From Streptomyces achromogenes (GTDB lineage: Bacteria; Actinomycetota; Actinomycetes; Streptomycetales; Streptomycetaceae), in assembly GCF_030816715.1 (NCBI RefSeq), contig NZ_JAUSYH010000001.1, positions 8,556,001 to 8,620,000 of the forward strand: 64,000 bases of DNA, read 5' to 3'. Position numbers and translations under genes: made by a program. The notes below the pieces were generated by a model. That model did not search any database. It saw only the letters and a list, made by a program, of their open reading frames with translations, and was not told where the DNA came from. Of this stretch, positions 15,444 to 22,454 are shown piece by piece (the stretch's first letter is position 1; each line of letters begins with the position of its first letter).

Positions 15444-18047
15444 TCAGGACAGGATCTCGACGTACCCGTCGGTCGCGTGCACGCGGATCCGCTGCCCGTC
15501 CCGGATCAGCCGCGTGGCCTGTTCCACGCCCACGACGGCCGGCAGTCCGTACTCCCGGGCGATCACCGCGCCGTGGGTCATCAGCCCGCCCACCTCCGTC
15601 ACGAGGCCCGTGATCCCGACGAAGAGCGGCGACCAGCTGGGATCGGTGTACGTGGTGACCAGGATGTCGCCCGTCTCGAGATCGGCCTCCGCCATGTCGA
15701 GGACGACGCGGGCCCTTCCCTCGACGATCCCGGCCGAGACCGGGAGGCCGGCCAGGGCGCCGGCCGGCACGTCGTCGCGTCGGTACGCCCCGGTGAGGGC
15801 CTCGCCGTCCGAGGTGAGGACCCGGGGCGGCGTCAGCGCGCGGTACGACCGGAAAGCGTCCTTGCGCTGCCGGACGAGCTGTTCGTCCACCTGGTTCGAG
15901 CGCGAGACGTGGTGGAACTCCTCAAACGTGAGATAGAAGACGTCCTCCTCCGCGGCGAGCACACCGGCCCGTACGAGGCGTCCGGCCTCCCTCAGAAGAG
16001 CCTGCTTGTAGAGGAAGTAGCGGCTGATGATGCCGTACTTGGGGTACTCCCGGTATCCGACGAAGGCTCGGACCTGGTCGATCATCCGCTCTGTCTCGTC
16101 GGCCTTGCGGTCACCGTCCGGCAGGGCCCGCAAGCGTGACAGCACCTCGGCCGCCTTCTTCCGCGCCTTCTGCCGGCCCTCCTCGAAGCGCCGCCCGGCG
16201 GCTCCGGGCTCGATGTTCCTGACGTTGTCGAGGATCACGGGCACGAGCGTGGTGGGGCGCTCGCGCCAGCGCGGTCGCGTGATGTCGATCTCGCCGACGC
16301 AGCGCATGCCGTACCGGTCGAGGTACGCCTCGATGGCGTCGCGCGCCTCGGCCCCGCCCGCGATGTGGGCCAGCCCATCGAGGAAGTTCTCGTCCCGGAC
16401 GTCCTGCAGGAACGCCACCACCTCGGGATACGGGCGGATCACGTCGGCGACGTCGAGCAGCGCCAGTCCCATCTCCGACGTGATGTTGTCGGGGGCGGAG
16501 AGTGTGAGCGTGTCGGCCGCGTTCTTCTCGCCCAGCCACTCCCGCAGCCTGTCGTTGAGCCACCAGGTGCCCTCCATCGCCACCATGATCGCCCGGATGT
16601 TCAGCGGGTCGCTCAGGACGCGCTTGTGCTCCTCGAAGGCCTCCGACAGGAAGTCGAACAGTTCCGGCCCGCTCTTCGTGCGGATGTCGCGCTCCAGGGC
16701 TGCGACGGACGCCTCGCTGCGGCCGATCAGCTCGGCGACCACGGTTGGATCGGTCTCGGTCGGGTCGAACTCACCACCGACCGGTGGTCCGCCGGGTGCC
16801 GTGTCCGGGAGCGACGCCACGAAGCCGTCGCGCTCGAGGACGGTCTCCAGCGCGTCCCTGGTCAGCGGATCGCCCCTCCCGATGACGTCCAGGAGCCCGG
16901 CGCGGCTCGCGGGCGAGGCCAGACGCGGGGTGACGTCGACGAACAGCCGCCCCCCTGCCTCGTGCATCGGCACCATGGCCGTCAGCCGCCACATGGACAG
17001 CCCCAGGGGCTTCATGGCGTCGGTCATCATCTGCCCATGACCGACGGAGACGTAGACGTGGTTCTCCCGGTCGCCGGTCTCCCGGACGGGGATGGGGAAC
17101 AGCGTCGTGATCGGCCGGCTCTGGACGATCCGGAAGTCGCCGTCGACCAGGCACCATTCGATGTCCTGCGGGCTGCCGAAGTGCGCCTCGATCCGCCGCC
17201 CGATCCCGACGAGCCGCACCGCCTGCGCATCCGTCAGCGCCGGCTGCTCCTGCCGCTGCGGGTCGACGGCCACCTCTCGTGTACCGCCGTCCGGCAGGGC
17301 GTGCAGGGCCCGGTGCTTGGCGGCGATCGTCCTGGCGACGACTTCGCCGTCCCGCACCCTGAAGACGTCCGGGTTCACCAGGCCGGAGACCAGCGCCTCG
17401 CCGAGGCCGAAGCCGGCGTCCACGGTGGCGACCTTGCGGTTGCCGGTGACGGGGTCGGCCGTGAACAGGATGCCGGACGCCTCGGGGAACACCATCTGCT
17501 GCACGACCACGGCCATGTGCACCGTGCGGTGGTCGATGCCGTTGCGCCGGCGGTACACCACGGCGCGCTCGGTGAACAGCGAGGCCCAGCACCGGCTGAC
17601 GTGGCGGAGAACCGCCGCCGGCCCCACGACGTTCAGATACGTGTCCTGCTGGCCGGCGAAGGACGCCGTCGGAAGGTCCTCCGCCGTCGCGCTGGAGCGA
17701 ACGGCGCAGGCGGTCCCCTCGCCCAGCTCGGCGAGCGCCCCGGCGATCGCCTTCGCCGATTCGCCCGGAACGACGACCTCTTCGATGGTCCGGCGGATCT
17801 CCGCACTCAGCGTGCGGATCGCCTCCCCGTCCTCCGGGTCCACACGCGACAACTCGTCGAGCCGATCGTCCATCGACGGCGCCTGCGCCATGATCTGCCG
17901 GAAGGCGTCCGTCGTCACGCAGAAGCCGGCCGGCACCCGGACACCGTCGATCCGCGACAGCCCGCCGAGGTTCGCACCCTTGCCGCCGACGGCCGCGACC
18001 TGCTTCTCGTCGACGTCGTGAAGATTCCACACGTACGGCCCGTTCAT
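15444..18047 (-). CDS. rph: Rifamycin-inactivating phosphotransferase (Rph)
   Basis: The 867-residue enzyme has three parts: an N-terminal ATP-grasp domain (GGKGANLGGLSRI, then CAVRSSATAEDLPTASFAGQ and EWCLVDGDFRIVQSRPI), a central helical rifamycin-binding domain (about 330-750), and a C-terminal swivelling phosphohistidine domain with GGLMTHGAVIAREYGLPAVV. The histidine falls at residue 825, the catalytic position I recall for Listeria Rph. Length matches the family (about 865), longer than PEP synthase. It transfers the beta-phosphate of ATP to the rifamycin ansa-chain hydroxyl, giving resistance. A perfect rifamycin-associated element lies 199 bp upstream and supports this over a generic PEP-synthase call. 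Confidence 0.95.
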   Translation of the reverse strand: MNGPYVWNLHDVDEKQVAAVGGKGANLGGLSRIDGVRVPAGFCVTTDAFRQIMAQAPSMDDRLDELSRVDPEDGEAIRTLSAEIRRTIEEVVVPGESAKAIAGALAELGEGTACAVRSSATAEDLPTASFAGQQDTYLNVVGPAAVLRHVSRCWASLFTERAVVYRRRNGIDHRTVHMAVVVQQMVFPEASGILFTADPVTGNRKVATVDAGFGLGEALVSGLVNPDVFRVRDGEVVARTIAAKHRALHALPDGGTREVAVDPQRQEQPALTDAQAVRLVGIGRRIEAHFGSPQDIEWCLVDGDFRIVQSRPITTLFPIPVRETGDRENHVYVSVGHGQMMTDAMKPLGLSMWRLTAMVPMHEAGGRLFVDVTPRLASPASRAGLLDVIGRGDPLTRDALETVLERDGFVASLPDTAPGGPPVGGEFDPTETDPTVVAELIGRSEASVAALERDIRTKSGPELFDFLSEAFEEHKRVLSDPLNIRAIMVAMEGTWWLNDRLREWLGEKNAADTLTLSAPDNITSEMGLALLDVADVIRPYPEVVAFLQDVRDENFLDGLAHIAGGAEARDAIEAYLDRYGMRCVGEIDITRPRWRERPTTLVPVILDNVRNIEPGAAGRRFEEGRQKARKKAAEVLSRLRALPDGDRKADETERMIDQVRAFVGYREYPKYGIISRYFLYKQALLREAGRLVRAGVLAAEEDVFYLTFEEFHHVSRSNQVDEQLVRQRKDAFRSYRALTPPRVLTSDGEALTGAYRRDDVPAGALAGLPVSAGIVEGRARVVLDMAEADLETGDILVTTYTDPSWSPLFVGITGLVTEVGGLMTHGAVIAREYGLPAVVGVEQATRLIRDGQRIRVHATDGYVEILS

Positions 18048-18245
18048 CGCCTTGCCTCCGCAGCAGTCGTGTCCCGTCGCACCGCACCGTCCGATCGCTT
18101 CGCCGGCGCGGACGCTCTCGGCGGCCGCACCGTTCCCACCGCTGGTCCGACGTCATCGCGTCCCCGGTACGTCGACAACACACGCACGTAAGTGGCCTCA
18201 TTTCCGCAGGTTGTGGCTTCGGCCGACGATTTTGCGGCATCACCC

Positions 18246-18264
18246 GGGCCTTGCCGCAAGCCCC
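18246..18264 (-). promoter_or_regulatory. Rifamycin-associated element (RAE) upstream of rph
   Basis: On the minus strand the sequence is GGGGCTTGCGGCAAGGCCC, the 19-bp near-palindrome I recall as the RAE found before rifamycin-inactivation genes of actinomycetes. It lies 199 bp before the rph start, on the coding strand, and predicts rifamycin-inducible expression. Confidence 0.85.
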
Positions 18265-18285
18265 CCGGTGCGCTATACGTTGAGA

Positions 18286-18311
18286 AGGGCAAGGAGAGAG
18301 TTCCTTGCCCT
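18286..18311. terminator. 10-bp hairpin upstream of the RAE
   Basis: agggcaagga and its exact complement flank a 6-nt loop (gagagt). It lies 22 bp beyond the RAE, between the DUF4267 gene and rph, which both read leftward, so it may stop DUF4267 transcription before rph. Confidence 0.5.
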
Positions 18312-18459
18312 CGTCCATTTCCGGGCGGCCGTTCGGGGCAGGCCACGCGACGCCGCCCCGGACCGACGGGACCAGGTCACCGCGCACTCGCAGGAAATCG
18401 TCCGCCTCGCCTTCCCGACGGGCGCCGGCAGGCACATACCGGCACGGGCCGATACGGCG

Positions 18460-18891
18460 TCAGACGGGCTGCGGAGCGGGTGTTGCCGCGGGGGCCGCGG
18501 TCGTGCGGGTCTCGCGCGCCATCAGCAGGCCGTTGACCACCATCAGTGTCGCGGTGAGGCCGTGGACGCCGAGCGCGGTGGCCACGGAGCCGTGGTGGGC
18601 CAGCACGGTGGCCATGTCGCCGAACGCGGCGAGGGACTCCACCAGCAACACCCAGCCCAGCGCCCTGCGGTGGCCCGTCACCAGCAGGATGCCCAGTACC
18701 AGGGCCAGGACGACGTCGCGGATTCCCTTGACGACCAGGAAGCCGTCACCGTCGAAGTCGCCCGACGGCCGGCTCGGCAGGCCGAAGCCCGTAGCCGTCG
18801 TCTCCGGGCTCAGGATGAACTCCGTCCCGAACCAGAGGATGAACAGCACGAAGACGGCGGTCAGGACGGTGTTGATCTTCTTCAGCGGCAC
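18460..18891 (-). CDS. DUF4267 domain membrane protein, 143 residues
   Basis: The GTG start gives MPLKKINTVLTAVFVLFILWF. Four membrane helices are visible, separated by SPETTATGFGLPSRPSGDFDG (an outward loop, in part) and VTGHRRALGWVLLVE. The pattern and the phrase FLVVKGIRDVVLALVLG fit the DUF4267 family, of unknown function. It lies 124 bp downstream of a DUF1772 gene on the same strand; both are probably controlled by the divergent TetR regulator, whose operators lie before the DUF1772 gene. Confidence 0.85.
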   Translation of the reverse strand: MPLKKINTVLTAVFVLFILWFGTEFILSPETTATGFGLPSRPSGDFDGDGFLVVKGIRDVVLALVLGILLVTGHRRALGWVLLVESLAAFGDMATVLAHHGSVATALGVHGLTATLMVVNGLLMARETRTTAAPAATPAPQPV

Positions 18892-19015
18892 GGTTCTTCT
18901 CCTCGAGGGCCTTCGTCGGGATCGCGGTCGTGGGATGTGAACCGCCCGCCGCGTTCGGCGGACGGCTTTTCGGTTGCCGGCTGGCGACTGCCGGGTGCCG
19001 CAGGCGACTTCGGCA

Positions 19016-19462
19016 TCAGGTGAGGGCGGCGACGAGGAGGGCGAAGGCCGCGATGAGGACGGCGACGCGGACGTAGTGGAAGCGGTTCCAGCGGTTGAGT
19101 TGCTCCTTCCAGTCGGCGGGCCGGTTCTCGGGGGTCCACGCCTTGTTCCGGTTGTTGATCGGGACGAGCAGCAGGATCGACATGACCACGCTGAGGATCA
19201 GCAGTCCGGCGGCGGTGACGACGAGACCGGCGCCCGCGTGATGCCGTCCGGCGGCGGCCCAGACCGCGGCGAGGACGAGCGAGCCGATGTACCAGACCGG
19301 CATGACCGCGCCGAGCATTCGGCCCCCGTGGGCGTGGCCGAGTTGGGCGCTGTCCTCGGGGAGTGCGTTGAGGATCGGGTTGATGACGAAGGCGACGGAG
19401 AACTCCACCCCCACCATCAGGCCGACGACCACGGTGGTGAACACCTCGAGTGCGTTGAGCAT
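19016..19462 (-). CDS. DUF1772 (anthrone-oxygenase-like) membrane protein, 148 residues
   Basis: Four membrane helices are visible, opening with MLNALEVFTTVVVGLMVGVE and FSVAFVINPILNALPED. The conserved polar motif AWTPENRPADWKEQLNRWNR before the last helix is characteristic of DUF1772 proteins, which include anthrone oxygenases. The gene starts 91 bp from the divergent TetR start; a 15-bp operator-like palindrome (19480-19494) lies just before its ATG. It probably forms an operon with the DUF4267 gene. Confidence 0.87.
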   Translation of the reverse strand: MLNALEVFTTVVVGLMVGVEFSVAFVINPILNALPEDSAQLGHAHGGRMLGAVMPVWYIGSLVLAAVWAAAGRHHAGAGLVVTAAGLLILSVVMSILLLVPINNRNKAWTPENRPADWKEQLNRWNRFHYVRVAVLIAAFALLVAALT

Positions 19463-19479
19463 GATGACCCCTCCAGGAA

Positions 19480-19494
19480 TCTAGCGGCGCTAGA
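19480..19494. promoter_or_regulatory. TetR operator 1 (TCTAGCGGCGCTAGA)
   Basis: A 15-bp palindrome lies 18 bp before the DUF1772 start codon. Its core CTAGCGGCGCTAG matches the second site at 19531 in 11 of 13 positions, both differences being C/T changes inside the spacer. Confidence 0.75.
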
Positions 19495-19530
19495 TGATGG
19501 GGCAACGCTAGTACTGCTGCCGCTCGATTG

Positions 19531-19545
19531 TCTAGTGGTGCTAGC
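19531..19545. promoter_or_regulatory. TetR operator 2 (TCTAGTGGTGCTAGC)
   Basis: A near-palindrome with the shared consensus CTAGYGGYGCTAG ends 8 bp before the TetR start codon. With operator 1 it suggests that the regulator represses both itself and the divergent DUF1772/DUF4267 unit. Confidence 0.75.
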
Positions 19546-19553
19546 ATCGACGC

Positions 19554-20138
19554 ATGTCGGTACAGGAACGCAAGGAGCGGGAACGGGCGGCGCGCGAGCG
19601 CCTCATCGTGGCGACAGCCCGCGAACTCGCCGAGCGGCAGGGCTGGGACGCGGTCACCACCCGTCGGCTCGCCGAGCGCATCGAGTACAGCCAGCCCGTC
19701 CTCTACAGCCACTTCCGCGGCAAACGCGAGATCATCGGCGCCGTCGCCCTCGAGGGCGCCACCGAGCTGGCCGCGGCGCTGCGGGCGGCGACCTCCGCCG
19801 CCGCCGCGGAGGGCCCGCACGCCCGGGTCACCGCCCTGGCCCGCGGCTACCTCGACTTCGCCGCCCGCAACCCGGCGGTCTACGACGCCCTGTTCCAGCT
19901 CGACGGCGGCCTGGCGTACGCGCAGGAGGACACCCCGGAACCTCTCAAGGACGCCTTCGCCGCCCTGCTGGAGTGCCTCGGCGAGGTCGCCGGGGACGGC
20001 GTCCACCCGGGACTGTTCACCGAGGTGTTCTGGGCGTCCCTGCACGGCATCGCGACCCTGACCCGGGCGGGACGGCTGCCGCCGGGGGAGACCGGGCAGA
20101 GGGTGGAGCTGCTGGTGGGCCGGCTCGCCGTGCTCTGA
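19554..20138 (+). CDS. TetR family transcriptional regulator
   Basis: The 194-residue protein has an N-terminal TetR helix-turn-helix (about residues 12-58, with TTRRLAERIEYSQPVLYSHF and GKREIIGAVA) and a helical ligand-binding domain with the WHG-type ending TLTRAGRLPP. It faces two membrane-protein genes, and two copies of CTAGYGGYGCTAG lie in the 91-bp divergent gap. Auto-repression and repression of those genes are therefore likely. The ligand is unknown, but DUF1772/DUF4267 targets suggest a lipophilic compound. Confidence 0.92.
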   Translation: MSVQERKERERAARERLIVATARELAERQGWDAVTTRRLAERIEYSQPVLYSHFRGKREIIGAVALEGATELAAALRAATSAAAAEGPHARVTALARGYLDFAARNPAVYDALFQLDGGLAYAQEDTPEPLKDAFAALLECLGEVAGDGVHPGLFTEVFWASLHGIATLTRAGRLPPGETGQRVELLVGRLAVL

Positions 20139-20303
20139 CACACCGTCCCGGCGGCCACCCGCCCCCGGCTTCCGGACCCCACCGCAGCCTGCCCGCGGCG
20201 CTTCCAGCCCGGAGCTGCACGTCACCTGGCCGCAGATGAGGAGAACGCCTGGCCGCAGCTGTCAGGGGAACCGGGCTGCGGCGGCGCGCCGGGCGAGCGG
20301 GGG

Positions 20304-20930
20304 ATGTATCGTTCGGTGCTCCGATCGGGCATGCGAATGTCAGAACTCTCCGTGCCGGAGCAGGAGAGCACGCGGCGGCGCGCGTTGCGCACCGCGCTGC
20401 GCTGGCGGGGATTCGCGTCCCTGTACGACGCGGTCTGGGCGTCGCCGCATCCCCTGACCCCCGAGGGGCGTGTCGAGCTCGCCGACCTGGCGCTCGGGGC
20501 CATGAGCGTGTTCCGAGCCCGCCAGGTGGACCTCGAGACGGAGGCCAACCGCAATGCCGTCGAGGCGTGGGATCTGACCGGCATCGCCGAGCAGTACGAG
20601 ATCTTCGTCGAGCGGTGGAGCGGGGTGCTGCCCCGTATCGGCGCGGGTGACGTCACCGGGGCCGACGCGGTGCGCGCACGCACCGAGGTGATGAGCGCCT
20701 ATCGCCACTTCCCGGTGCTGGACCCGCTGCTGCCCGTCGATCTGCTGCCGGCCGACTGGCCCCGGTCCCGGGCTCGGGAGGTCTGTGTCGCCGTGTACGA
20801 CGGTCTCGCCCACGCGGCCCAGGAGCATGTCCGTTCGGTGGCGGCGCGCTTCGCCGACGGCCCGCATCCGGGGATCACGGCTCATACGATCGCCGGCATG
20901 AGTGCCGGAATCGGTCACGTTCCCGACTGA
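20304..20930 (+). CDS. PaaX-like protein lacking the DNA-binding domain
   Basis: The 208-residue protein matches the middle and C-terminal parts of PaaX-type regulators: LSVPEQESTRRRALRTALRW and then GFASLYDAVWASPHPLTPEG, followed by the C-terminal domain with AYRHFPVLDPLLPVDLLPAD. PaaX proteins are normally about 260-300 residues with an N-terminal winged helix. Here the upstream sequence (20139-20303) encodes nothing like it in any frame, and the usual W-D-G-x-W motif just before the S-x-P-E strand is also missing. It is either a gene remnant or a protein that no longer binds DNA. Confidence 0.7.
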   Translation: MYRSVLRSGMRMSELSVPEQESTRRRALRTALRWRGFASLYDAVWASPHPLTPEGRVELADLALGAMSVFRARQVDLETEANRNAVEAWDLTGIAEQYEIFVERWSGVLPRIGAGDVTGADAVRARTEVMSAYRHFPVLDPLLPVDLLPADWPRSRAREVCVAVYDGLAHAAQEHVRSVAARFADGPHPGITAHTIAGMSAGIGHVPD

Positions 20931-20972
20931 TCGACCCGCCCCGCGGGTTCGGAGCGATGTGGGTCGCAACGA

Positions 20973-21033
20973 TTGACAGACGGGCGCTCGGTCGCGACTC
21001 TTTCTGTTATCCGACGCTGTGGGAACGTTCCCA
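20973..21033 (+). promoter_or_regulatory. Promoter region with LacI-type operator upstream of the acetylesterase remnant
   Basis: TTGACA (20973-20978) is followed by the perfect 14-bp palindrome TGGGAACGTTCCCA (21020-21033). The central CG and the form match operators of LacI-family sugar repressors. It lies 130 bp before the remnant's GTG. No clear -10 hexamer could be fixed. Confidence 0.55.
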
Positions 21034-21163
21034 GTCCACCCCGCTCATACCCGACCGACGTCCGTCGCCTCATCGGCCTCTCCTCCGGTGCACCGCCGGG
21101 ATCCCCGGATCCCCGCAAGGCATACGTCCCTGCACCGCACCCCCCACGAACAAGGAGTCGTCC

Positions 21164-21415
21164 GTGAGCGTTCAACACCGTACCTTTCTGGCCCTGAGCG
21201 CGGCCGGAGCAGCAGGCGTGGGCTGTCCCTGCCGGGCACGAGGCAGGCCGGTGCCGCCCTGTTTGTCATGATCATGACACTGAGGGGATGCGAACGGCGC
21301 GACCCAGGTCGGCGCGCTGGTGCTCCGGAGCATCCGCGAGCAGGGCCTGCCCCTGGCCGCGTTCCTGCGTCGACCGACGCGCGCGAGCGCCCGTCCCCGG
21401 AGAGGAACCCGATGA
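21164..21415 (+). pseudogene. Remnant of a secreted rhamnogalacturonan acetylesterase (internal deletion)
   Basis: A GTG with caaggag upstream starts a signal-peptide-like stretch, MSVQHRTFLALSAAGAAG, but the frame stops after about 35 codons at a run of TGA triplets (about 21268-21281). After the stops, the same frame resumes with NGATQVGALVLRSIREQGLP and LAAFLR, close to the C-terminus of the intact esterase downstream (GAQQIAGLVAGDVRRQNLP, then LAAYLR). So the two ends of a paralogue survive and the catalytic middle is gone. The remnant's last codon overlaps the next gene's ATG. The LacI-type operator and TTGACA box upstream probably once drove it and may now drive the downstream gene. Confidence 0.7.
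21264..21279. promoter_or_regulatory. Perfect 16-bp palindrome TGTCATGATCATGACA
   Basis: This perfect palindrome sits at the deletion junction of the acetylesterase remnant, 133 bp before the intact esterase. It may be an operator or a chance product of the junction. A related core (CATGAGCATG) occurs at 34719-34728, before the pectate lyase. Confidence 0.4.
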
Positions 21416-22272
21416 AGAACCTTCGGACACTCGTCACGACCGCACTGGTGGTCGCCCTGTCGAGCTTCGGCGTCCACACCGCCTCGGCGGCCGACAGAGC
21501 CGCCGCCGGCTGCACCGGCGCCTCCCATGCCTCCGCCGAGCGAGCGGCGGCCGCCCCGGTCACCGTGTGGCTCGCCGGTGACTCCACCATGGCCAACCCG
21601 AGTGCCGCCCGCTGTCCGGTCGGCTGGGGCAGTCAGTTCGCCGCCCTGTTCACCAGCGGCGTCACCGTGAAGAACCAGGCCGTCGGCGGACGCAGCATCC
21701 AGACCTGGCTGTACGAAGGGAACGTGAGCGCCACCAAGGGCTCCGACGGCGAGTGCCGGCTCACGTCCGGCACGTACGCGTCACGCTGGCAGGCGATGCT
21801 CAACGCGAGCACCGGGATGAAGGCCGGCGACTACCTGTTCATCCAGTTCGGCATCAACGACTCCTCCTCGACCTGCCCACGGCACGTCGGGCGGGCGCGG
21901 TACCAGCAGTTGACGACCATGATGGCGAAGGCCGCCCTGGCCCGGGGCGCGCACCCGGTGCTGCTCACCCCGGTCGCCGCCATCACCTGCTCGGGCAGCA
22001 CGGCCACCAAGAACCGCGGTTTCGTCCCCGAGATCCTCGCCGCGGGGTCCGCCACCGGGTCGCCGGTCGTCGACCTGCACACGCTCAGCGTCGCGCGTTA
22101 CAACAGTCTCCGTTTCTGCCCCAACAACGGCGACTACGGGTCGGGTCCGCTGGGGGCGTTCTTCTGCAACGACCACACCCACTTCGAGACCTACGGCGCC
22201 CAGCAGATCGCCGGACTGGTCGCCGGTGACGTACGGCGGCAGAACCTCCCGCTCGCGGCATACCTCAGGTAG
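21412..22272 (+). CDS. Secreted SGNH/GDSL hydrolase, rhamnogalacturonan-acetylesterase-like
   Basis: The 286-residue protein has a signal peptide (MKNLRTLVTTALVVALSSFG, cleavage after A-S-A near residue 27). Block I is VWLAGDSTM with the nucleophilic Ser, block III is FIQFGIND, and block V is NDHTHFETYGA with the catalytic Asp and His. The C-terminus is typical of the family. It removes acetyl groups from pectin side regions outside the cell, which fits with the pectate lyase 13 kb away. The ATG was chosen because it starts the signal peptide and has agaggaa upstream. A decayed paralogue lies immediately upstream. Confidence 0.88.
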   Translation: MKNLRTLVTTALVVALSSFGVHTASAADRAAAGCTGASHASAERAAAAPVTVWLAGDSTMANPSAARCPVGWGSQFAALFTSGVTVKNQAVGGRSIQTWLYEGNVSATKGSDGECRLTSGTYASRWQAMLNASTGMKAGDYLFIQFGINDSSSTCPRHVGRARYQQLTTMMAKAALARGAHPVLLTPVAAITCSGSTATKNRGFVPEILAAGSATGSPVVDLHTLSVARYNSLRFCPNNGDYGSGPLGAFFCNDHTHFETYGAQQIAGLVAGDVRRQNLPLAAYLR

Positions 22273-22454
22273 CGCGGACGCGGTTGCCGCCGGTCCACGG
22301 TGCCCGACCGGCGGCGGCCGCGCAGGTGAGACCGGCGGCGTCGGCGCAGGTGGGACCGCAGGCCCGGCCGACGACCCGCGCGCCGATTGCCAGGGCTCGG
22401 CTTACTCTGTTGCAAGGGGCAATCGGGTGAATCGCGCACCGGGAGGCGCCCCTG

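Larger units (their letters stand above)
18048..18459. other. Regulatory gap between DUF4267 gene and rph
   Basis: These 412 bases hold the rph leader, the RAE (18246-18264) and a hairpin (18286-18311). No convincing reading frame is present in any frame; the long frames that cross it are shadows of rph. Confidence 0.6.

Noticed and set aside
16365-18191. 608-residue plus-strand frame opposite rph
   Set aside because: It is a shadow of the rph coding strand, with no domain and biased composition.
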